Origin: JBDSTZ01 sp039927975
GTDB lineage: Bacteria; Pseudomonadota; Gammaproteobacteria; Burkholderiales; Burkholderiaceae_D
Length of the DNA: 5,282 nucleotides
NCBI GenBank assembly: GCA_039927975.1
Contig: JBDSTZ010000572.1
Coordinates: forward strand, 1 to 5,282
Reading direction: 5' to 3'
Shown here piece by piece: positions 1 to 5,282 of this stretch. The notes below the pieces were generated by a model, which searched no databases, was not told the origin of the DNA, and was given only the letters and a program-made list of their open reading frames with translations. Both the position numbers and the translations under genes were made by a program. The first letter of the stretch is position 1, and every line of letters starts with the position of its first letter.

Positions 1-1
1 G

Positions 2-1516
2 GGCAAGCTGTTCCTCAACGTCAGCCCGGAGTGCCTGCTCGGCCACGACGCCCGCCACGGCGAGACGATCGGCCTGATCCACGCGATCGGCATCCACCCG
101 GACCGCGTCATCATCGAGCTGACCGAAAACCAGCCGACCTACGACTATCAGCTCATGCGCGAGGCGGTGGTGCACTACCGCGCGATGGGCTTCCAGATCG
201 CCATCGACGATTTGGGCGAGGGCTTCTCCAGCCTGCGCCTGTGGTCCGAGCTACGTCCCGAATACGTCAAGATCGACATGCACTTCATCCAGGGCATCAA
301 CGCCGATCCGGTCAAGCTGCAGTTCGTGCGCTCGATCCAGCAGATCGCCGAGCAGTCCAACACCCTGGTGATCGCCGAGGGCATCGAGACCGAGGCCGAG
401 CTGCTGGTGCTGCGCGACCTGCGGATCGGCTTTGGCCAGGGCTACCACCTGGGCCGCCCGAGCAGCGCGCCGCCGAGCGAGCTGCCATGCGACATCCGGC
501 AGTCACTGGGGCGCAGCGGGGTGTCGGTGTATCCACAATCGAGCGGAGCGGAGAGACAGGTGGCGACGGTGTTCAAGATGCTGCACGAGGTGGCGCCGAT
601 CGCGCCCGAGGCCAGCAACAACGAGGCCTACGGCCGCTTCGCCGCATGTCCCGCGCTGCAGATCATTCCGGTAGTGAGCAATGGCACGCCGCTCGGGCTG
701 ATCAGCCGCTACACGATGATCGAGCATTTCGCCCGTCCGTACCAGCGCGAACTGCACGGCAAAAAGTCCTGCACCCAGTTCATGGACTCGCATCCGATCA
801 TCGTCGAACGCGACACCAGTCTGCAGGAACTGAGCTGCAGCATGGCGCAGGCCGACGCCCACCATCTGCTCAACGGCTTCATCATCACCGGCGAGGGGCG
901 CTACCTCGGCATGGGCAACAGCCATGACCTGATGCGCGAACTGACGCAGTTGCAGATCAACGCGGCGCGCTACGCCAATCCGCTAACCCAGTTGCCCGGC
1001 AATGTGCCGATCAACGAGCATGTCGAGCGTTTGCTCGCCAGCGGCGGCCACTTCACCGCCTGCTACTGCGACCTCGATCACTTCAAACCCTACAACGACC
1101 AGTATGGCTACCGGCGCGGCGACGACGTCATCGAACTGGCCGGCGCCATCCTGGCCGGCTGCGTCGACGCCGACCGCGATTTCGTCGGCCACATCGGCGG
1201 CGACGACTTCATGCTGCTGTTCCAGAGCGAAGACTGGGAAGCGCGCTGCCGCGACGTGCTGGCACGCTTCGGCGAAGCCATCGTGACCTGCTATTCGGCG
1301 CGCGAGCGCAGCGCCGGCGGCTTTGTCGGCGAGGACCGTCAGGGCAGGGAAGTCTTCCACCGCATCATCAGCATGTCGATCGGCGCGGTGCGGGTCATGC
1401 CCGGCCAGTACCACTCGCATCACCAGGTGGCCGCCGCCGCCACCCAGGCCAAGTCGCAGGCGAAAAAAGCGCTCGGCAACAGCCTGTTCGTCGATCGCCG
1501 TGAAGGAGCATGCTGA
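2..1516 (+). CDS. EAL-CBS-CBS-GGDEF c-di-GMP turnover protein (5' end missing)
   Basis: This is a cyclic di-GMP phosphodiesterase with a C-terminal diguanylate cyclase-type domain. It is open at the left edge; 504 codons are visible and the TGA stop is at 1514-1516. Counting from the first visible codon, the EAL domain fills about residues 1-155. Its own EAL signature lies upstream, but N6 of NVSP, E39 of ELTE, D69-D70 of IDDLGEGFSSL, K90 of VKID, E126 and E129 of IAEGIET and Q146 of GQGYHLGRP are present, so the visible part of the phosphodiesterase site looks intact. Residues about 191-312 resemble a tandem CBS pair, which often binds nucleotides. The GGDEF domain follows, with NPLTQLPGN at 326-334, CDLDHFKPYND at 356-366 and a GGDDF signature at 399-403. 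The RxxD inhibitory site lacks its arginine. No membrane segment is visible, so this part is probably cytoplasmic. Family assignment is firm; the net direction of c-di-GMP turnover is inferred to be mainly hydrolysis. Confidence 0.93.
   Translation, partial: GKLFLNVSPECLLGHDARHGETIGLIHAIGIHPDRVIIELTENQPTYDYQLMREAVVHYRAMGFQIAIDDLGEGFSSLRLWSELRPEYVKIDMHFIQGINADPVKLQFVRSIQQIAEQSNTLVIAEGIETEAELLVLRDLRIGFGQGYHLGRPSSAPPSELPCDIRQSLGRSGVSVYPQSSGAERQVATVFKMLHEVAPIAPEASNNEAYGRFAACPALQIIPVVSNGTPLGLISRYTMIEHFARPYQRELHGKKSCTQFMDSHPIIVERDTSLQELSCSMAQADAHHLLNGFIITGEGRYLGMGNSHDLMRELTQLQINAARYANPLTQLPGNVPINEHVERLLASGGHFTACYCDLDHFKPYNDQYGYRRGDDVIELAGAILAGCVDADRDFVGHIGGDDFMLLFQSEDWEARCRDVLARFGEAIVTCYSARERSAGGFVGEDRQGREVFHRIISMSIGAVRVMPGQYHSHHQVAAAATQAKSQAKKALGNSLFVDRREGAC
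1503..1508 (+). promoter_or_regulatory. Shine-Dalgarno site that decides the MCP start
   Basis: AAGGAG lies just before the end of the EAL-CBS-GGDEF gene. It is 7 nt from the ATG at 1516 but only 1 nt from the in-frame ATG at 1510, so the downstream ATG is the better start. The site lies inside the upstream coding sequence, which fits translational coupling. Confidence 0.75.
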
Positions 1517-3147
1517 TGTTGCGCCCATCCTCGCGCACTGCGCTGCGCGTCTCCCTGTTCTCTCGCTTCGGTACCGCTTCCCGGGTCTTGGGCGCCTTCC
1601 TGGTCGTGCTGGCGGTGATGGGGTCGATCACCGCGCTGGCCCTGTGGCGCCTGCAGGCGGCCAACGACACCGCGCGCGAACTGGTCGACGGCAAGCTGGC
1701 CAAGCAGCAGCTGGCCTCCAACCTGCTCGGCATCGAGCAGCTCAACGGCGTGCGCGCGGTGGCGCTGGCGCGCAGCGACAGCCTTGAACTGAGCGATTTT
1801 CTGTTAGCCCAGTCGGACGCCGACGACAACCGCATCGACGCCATGGCCGGCACGCTGGCGGCCATGCCGATGGACGGCGCCGAACGCGCCATGCTGGCTG
1901 AGCGCGACGCGCTGCGGCGCCAGTTCGGCAAGCTGCGCGCCGAGATGCTGACGATGAAGTCCAAAGGCATGATCACCCAGGCGGAGCAGTTTGCCGACCA
2001 GCGCATGGCGCCCGGCTTCGCCGCCTGGACCGGCGCCACCGGTCGTCTGGTGGACTACCAGAAGGAGCAGGCCGGCCTGCTGGCGGCGCGCTCGGAAGCG
2101 ATGTTCCGCACCAGCCGTGCGCTCTTGCTCGGCATGGGGCTGGTGGCCGTGGCGGCCGGCGCGGCGCTGGCCTGGCTGCTCACGGCCAGCATCGTCAAGC
2201 CCTTGCAGCACGCGGTGGCGCTGTCGCACCGTGTGGCCCAAGGCGACCTGCGCGAAGCCCCGGTGCTGGCGCGCGGCGACGAGGCCGGCCAGCTGGCGCA
2301 GGCGCTGGCGGCCATGAGCGGCGACCTGGCCAGCACCATGCGCCAGGTGCGCAGCGCGGCCGGCGCGATCGATGGCGCCGCGCGCGATATCGCGCTTGGC
2401 AACGATGACCTGGCGCGCCGCACCGAGCAGCAAGCCAGCGCGCTGCAGCAAAGCACCGCCGCCATCGTCGACCTGAACGCGACGGTCCGGCAGAACAATG
2501 CCAGTGTGCGCGATGTGACCGTGCTCGCCGCGCAGGCCGCCTCGATGGCGCAGGAGGGCGGCGCGCTGGCGGCCGGCCTGGTCGAGACCATGGATACCAT
2601 TAACCGCGCCGCTCGCAAGATGGTCGACATCATCGGCACCATCGACGCCATCGCTTTCCAGACCAATCTGCTGGCGCTGAACGCTTCGGTCGAAGCGGCG
2701 CGCGCCGGCGCGGCGGGACGCGGCTTTGCCGTTGTCGCCACCGAGGTGCGCAACCTGGCGCAGCGCTCGGCGCTGGCGGCGGGCGACATCAAGCTGTTGA
2801 TCGGCGACACCTGCACCAGCGTCGAGCGCGGCGTCGGCTTGGCGCGCCGCACGGGCGACAGCATGGACGCGATCGTGAGCAGGGTGGGCGAGGTCAGCGC
2901 CGGCATGGAAGCGATCAGCGAAGCCAGCGGCGCGCAGGCGGTCGGTATCGATCAGATCAGCCAGGCGTTGCTGGAAGTGGAAGAGGCGACCGTGCAGAAT
3001 GCCGGCCTGGTGGGCGAGGCGGCCAGCGCGGCCGATGGCTTGCAGGGGCGCGCGGCGGCGCTGGGGCGGCTGGTTGGCAAGTTCGTCTTCGATGAACGTG
3101 GAGGGCACGCAGCCAGGCGCCTGTTGGTCGAGGCGCCCATGCGATAA
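1516..3147 (+). CDS. Methyl-accepting chemotaxis protein, 4HB-type sensor domain
   Basis: This is an inner-membrane chemoreceptor that would signal to CheA/CheW. I start it at ATG 1516 (543 aa), which suits the ribosome binding site; ATG 1510 would add two residues. TM1 spans about residues 24-44. The mostly helical periplasmic region at 45-201 (about 157 aa) has the size and look of a four-helix-bundle ligand domain. TM2 is about 202-222 and HAMP about 223-275, with P229 and the DE pair at 255-256. The signalling domain carries the hairpin tip at about 379-418, including FQTNLLALNASVEAARAG and GRGFAVVATEVRNLAQRS. Methylation-type helix sequence runs from RTEQQASALQQ at 302-312 to VRQN at 324-327. 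Length and motifs suggest the 36-heptad class of E. coli Tsr/Tar. There is no C-terminal NWETF-type pentapeptide; the protein ends VEAPMR. Its start shares one base with the upstream stop. The ligand cannot be read from the sequence. Confidence 0.95.
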   Translation: MLRPSSRTALRVSLFSRFGTASRVLGAFLVVLAVMGSITALALWRLQAANDTARELVDGKLAKQQLASNLLGIEQLNGVRAVALARSDSLELSDFLLAQSDADDNRIDAMAGTLAAMPMDGAERAMLAERDALRRQFGKLRAEMLTMKSKGMITQAEQFADQRMAPGFAAWTGATGRLVDYQKEQAGLLAARSEAMFRTSRALLLGMGLVAVAAGAALAWLLTASIVKPLQHAVALSHRVAQGDLREAPVLARGDEAGQLAQALAAMSGDLASTMRQVRSAAGAIDGAARDIALGNDDLARRTEQQASALQQSTAAIVDLNATVRQNNASVRDVTVLAAQAASMAQEGGALAAGLVETMDTINRAARKMVDIIGTIDAIAFQTNLLALNASVEAARAGAAGRGFAVVATEVRNLAQRSALAAGDIKLLIGDTCTSVERGVGLARRTGDSMDAIVSRVGEVSAGMEAISEASGAQAVGIDQISQALLEVEEATVQNAGLVGEAASAADGLQGRAAALGRLVGKFVFDERGGHAARRLLVEAPMR

Positions 3148-3193
3148 ATGCATAAGCGTTGTCGCTGCCGCCCGTTCGTGGGATCATGGCGGC

Positions 3194-4102
3194 ATGCCGA
3201 GCCGGATCACGATCAACTGCCAGTCAACTCTCCACCTGCTGCTCGCCCTTGCCGGCGCGCTGTCGCTGGCCGCGCCGTGCGCCGCCGATGAGTCGCCAAC
3301 CCTGCGCAAGATCGCCGAGACGGGCGTCATCAGCATCGGCTTTCGCGACAATTCGATCCCGTTTTCCTTCCTCGACAAGCAGCAGCGCCCGACCGGCTAT
3401 TCGATGGAGCTGTGCTACCGCGTGGTCGACGCCATCCGCTTGCGACTCAAGGCGCCGGGCATCGAAGTGGTGCTGCGCCCCGTCACCGCCGCCAACCGCA
3501 CAGCCTTCGTCGTCAACGACATCATCGACCTCGAATGCGGCTCGACCACCAACACCCTGGAACGGCAGAAGGAGGTTGGCTTTTCGGTCACCACCTTCGT
3601 CGCCTCCATCAGCCTGGTGTCCAAGAAAGCCGCCCACGTCAATGGCCTGCAGGACCTCGGCGGCATGTTGGTCGCCTCGACGGCCGGCACCACCACCATC
3701 ACCGCGCTCGAAGAGACCAATCGCGCCAACAACTACGGCATGCGCACGATCACCCGCAAGGACCACGCCGACGCTTTCGCGCTGGTTGAAACGGACCGCG
3801 CCACCGCCTTTGTGATGGACGATGTGCTCTTGTACGGCCTGGTCGCCGCCGCCAAGCACCCCGGCGCCTATACCATCGCGACCACTGACCTGCCGGTCCA
3901 GCCTTACGGTATCGTCCTGCGCAAGAACGATCCGGCCTTCAAGAAGGTCGTCGACGAGGCGATCGTCGAACTGTTCAAGTCCGGCGAGATTTTCCAGATC
4001 TACCAGAAATGGTTCCAGCCGATGCACCTGCCGATGAGCCCCGCGCTCAAGCGGGTGATCGCCACGCCGACCGATTCAGGCGACCCCGCCCGCTACCGCT
4101 GA
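3194..4102 (+). CDS. GltI-like glutamate/aspartate substrate-binding protein
   Basis: This is a periplasmic solute receptor of the bacterial extracellular solute-binding protein family 3, likely binding glutamate and/or aspartate for an ABC importer. Starting at ATG 3194 gives 302 aa, about the length of E. coli GltI, and puts a signal peptide at the N-terminus (hydrophobic core about 15-27, probable cleavage after A31 in APCAA-DES). C29 follows proline, so a lipobox is unlikely. Longer in-frame starts reach into the MCP gene and would bury the signal peptide. Compared from memory with GltI, the frame aligns without gaps over the ligand site: R51, R102, S117 and T119 of ECGSTTN, and H191 of KDHADAF match known ligand-contact positions, while one contact serine is replaced by A99. 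STAGTT at 162-167 and FVMDD at 206-210 are also family-like. The SD is weak (GGGA at 3180-3183, 10 nt away). No permease or ATPase gene is adjacent. The 46-nt gap after the MCP shows no terminator, so co-transcription is plausible. Confidence 0.92.
   Translation: MPSRITINCQSTLHLLLALAGALSLAAPCAADESPTLRKIAETGVISIGFRDNSIPFSFLDKQQRPTGYSMELCYRVVDAIRLRLKAPGIEVVLRPVTAANRTAFVVNDIIDLECGSTTNTLERQKEVGFSVTTFVASISLVSKKAAHVNGLQDLGGMLVASTAGTTTITALEETNRANNYGMRTITRKDHADAFALVETDRATAFVMDDVLLYGLVAAAKHPGAYTIATTDLPVQPYGIVLRKNDPAFKKVVDEAIVELFKSGEIFQIYQKWFQPMHLPMSPALKRVIATPTDSGDPARYR
4076..4102. other. Tail-to-tail coding overlap of binding protein and regulator
   Basis: The last 27 bases of the plus-strand binding protein gene (stop TGA 4100-4102) and of the minus-strand regulator gene (stop at 4076-4078) are the same DNA. 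There is no spacer to hold a terminator between them, so any transcript end must lie inside one of the two coding regions. Both C-terminal tails here are low-complexity and probably tolerant of change. Confidence 0.85.
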
Positions 4103-5282
4103 CCCGGACTCGCCCTGTGCCGGCCGGTATTCGTCAATGACGATGCCATGCCGGTGCAGCTTGTCGTACAGGGTCTTCTTGCCGATCCCGAGGTCGTCGC
4201 ACACCGGTTGCGGGCGTCCGCTGTGCTGCTTCAAGGCCTGCTCGATCAGGGTTTTCTCGACCATGTCCATCTGCTGCGCCAGCGTCAGGCGGGCGCCGGC
4301 GCCATCGCCGCCGGGGTTCTGCGGGCCGGGCAGGCCGAGTACGAAACGGTCGGCCGCGTTGCGCAGCTCGCGCACATTGCCCGGCCAGTCTGCCGCCATC
4401 AGCTTGCGCATCTCGTGCCCGGCCAGGATGGGCGCCTCGCGGCCGTAGCGCAAGGCCGCCTGCAGCGAGAAATGCTCGAACAGCATGGGAATATCCTCGC
4501 GCCGCTCGCGCAGCGGCGGCAGTTCCAGCACGGCGACGTTGAGCCGGTAATACAGGTCGCTGCGAAACTTCTGCTGCTCGCTCAACTCCTTGAGGTCGGC
4601 CTTGGTGGCGGCGACGATGCGAAAGTCGACCGGCACCTGCTGGTTCGAGCCAAGCCGCTCGATCTTGCGCTCCTGGAGGGCGCGCAGGAGCTTGACCTGC
4701 AAGGCCGTCGGCATGCTTTCGATCTCGTCGAGCAGCAGGGTGCCGCCGTCGGCATGTTCGATCTTGCCGACCCGGCGCTTGCTGGCGTTGGTGAAGGCGC
4801 CGGCCTCGTGGCCGAAGATCTCGCTCTCGAACAGATTCTCGGGCAGGCCGCCGCAATTGATGGCCACGAAGTTGGCCTTGCTGCGCTTGCTGAAGTCGTG
4901 CAGGCAGCGCGCCACCACTTCCTTGCCGGTGCCGGTTTCGCCAAACACCAGCACGTCGGCCGGCGTGTCGGCCAGGTTCAGGATCTGGCGCCGCACCGCG
5001 CGCATCGCCGGCGAATTGCCGAGCAGGGCGGCTTCGAGTCCGGGGCGCCCTTGCAACTGGCGCCGCAGGGTGTCGACCTCCAGCCGCAGGGCGCGCTTTT
5101 CCATCGCCCGGGTGGCCACTTCGACCAGGCGTTCCATTGCGAAGGGCTTCTCGATGAAATCGTAGGCGCCGCAGTGCATCGCTTCGACCGCCATCGAGAC
5201 GTCGCCGTGCCCCGTCACCATGATGACCGGGATGGTCGGATCGAGTGCGCGCACCTGGCGCAGCAGCTCAAAGCCGTCGATG
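4076..5282 (-). CDS. DctD/AauR-type sigma-54 response regulator (5' end missing)
   Basis: This two-component response regulator activates sigma-54 promoters and would be paired with a histidine kinase that is not in the window. It is open at the right edge; 401 residues are visible. The reading frame continues upstream of the GTG at 5254, so that is not the start. The receiver domain runs to about residue 48, with T23 of VTGHGD and K45 of IEKPF. The phospho-accepting Asp lies beyond the edge. The AAA+ domain spans about 85-320: Walker A GETGTGK at 114-120, a GAFTNA sigma-54 contact loop at 161-166 (normally GAFTGA), Walker B LLLDEIE at 182-188, FRSDLYYRLNV with the arginine-finger region, and WPGNVREL. 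A Fis-type helix-turn-helix ends the protein (about 350-385, LGIGKKTLYDKLHRHGI). The DEIESMP version of Walker B and the KKTLYDKL recognition helix resemble DctD and AauR. Targets could be C4-dicarboxylate or acidic amino acid uptake; the GltI-like neighbour favours the latter, by inference only. Confidence 0.95.
   Translation of the reverse strand, partial: IDGFELLRQVRALDPTIPVIMVTGHGDVSMAVEAMHCGAYDFIEKPFAMERLVEVATRAMEKRALRLEVDTLRRQLQGRPGLEAALLGNSPAMRAVRRQILNLADTPADVLVFGETGTGKEVVARCLHDFSKRSKANFVAINCGGLPENLFESEIFGHEAGAFTNASKRRVGKIEHADGGTLLLDEIESMPTALQVKLLRALQERKIERLGSNQQVPVDFRIVAATKADLKELSEQQKFRSDLYYRLNVAVLELPPLRERREDIPMLFEHFSLQAALRYGREAPILAGHEMRKLMAADWPGNVRELRNAADRFVLGLPGPQNPGGDGAGARLTLAQQMDMVEKTLIEQALKQHSGRPQPVCDDLGIGKKTLYDKLHRHGIVIDEYRPAQGESGSAVAGGVA

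Noticed and set aside
31..927. Plus-strand frame of 298 codons overlapping the EAL/CBS gene
   Set aside because: It is an Arg/Pro/His-rich off-frame translation; the frame beginning at base 2 carries all EAL and CBS motifs.
983..1528. Minus-strand open frame of 181 codons opposite the GGDEF region
   Set aside because: It has Ala/Val/Gly-rich shadow composition and no motif, and it lies opposite a conserved GGDEF domain.
2689..2700. Near-palindrome TTCGGTCGAA, part of an AauR-like half-site
   Set aside because: It lacks the TTCGG-N4-CCGAA spacing, sits in the most conserved MCP tip coding region and is explained by codon choice.
3116..3137. Two GGCGCC copies separated by 10 nt near the MCP stop, able to form a 6-bp hairpin
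   Set aside because: The repeat lies inside the coding sequence, is short and has no T-tract after it, so it is not convincing as a terminator in GC-rich DNA.
1804..3153. Long minus-strand open frame (449 codons) opposite the MCP gene
   Set aside because: It is a GC-rich shadow frame rich in Arg, His, Gly and Ala with no recognisable domain, and the plus-strand MCP accounts fully for the region.
3148..3193. AT-richer stretch with GATAAA and CATAAG as possible -10 elements before the binding-protein gene
   Set aside because: No -35 element lies at proper spacing (TTGGTC at 3124-3129 is 13 or 21 nt away), and there is no -24/-12 sigma-54 pattern. A promoter could still lie within the MCP gene, but I cannot support one.
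3224..4027. Minus-strand open frame of 267 codons opposite the binding-protein gene
   Set aside because: Its composition is that of a mirrored codon-bias shadow, and the plus strand encodes a protein matching GltI almost without gaps.
4077..4117. Imperfect inverted repeat CAGGCGA / TCGCCCTG around the convergent gene ends
   Set aside because: The arms need a bulge, the loop is about 26 nt and no T-run follows on either strand, so a bidirectional terminator is not supported.

Overview
The window is GC-rich, tightly packed bacterial DNA. Its gene set (a c-di-GMP enzyme, a chemoreceptor, an acidic amino acid binding protein and a sigma-54 response regulator) and protein style suggest a motile betaproteobacterium of the Burkholderiales. 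An Oxalobacteraceae member such as Massilia or Duganella is my best guess. That is inference from protein style and composition only; there is no rRNA or other marker gene here.

Layout. (1) 2-1516, plus strand: the 3' part of an EAL-CBS-CBS-GGDEF c-di-GMP turnover protein, open at the left edge. (2) 1516-3147, plus: a complete membrane chemoreceptor (MCP) with a four-helix-bundle type periplasmic domain, translationally coupled to gene 1 through a TGATG stop/start overlap. (3) 3194-4102, plus: a complete periplasmic substrate-binding protein close to the glutamate/aspartate binder GltI, starting 46 nt after the MCP. (4) 4076-5282, minus: a DctD/AauR-type sigma-54 response regulator, open at the right edge and overlapping the end of gene 3 tail-to-tail by 27 bp. 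There is no gene-free stretch over 50 nt, and I see no RNA gene, mobile element, CRISPR array or convincing terminator.

How the parts may fit. Genes 1-3 look like one transcription unit joining c-di-GMP turnover, taxis and a solute receptor. No ABC permease or ATPase gene is in the window, so the binding protein may serve an unlinked transporter, feed the neighbouring chemoreceptor, or both. The converging regulator belongs to the group that includes DctD (C4-dicarboxylates) and AauR (acidic amino acids), which fits a GltI-like neighbour. The most notable sequence detail is that the regulator's sigma-54 contact loop reads GAFTNA instead of GAFTGA. Nothing here is clearly a new system, but the gene combination, the altered loop and the overlapping gene ends deserve a check.
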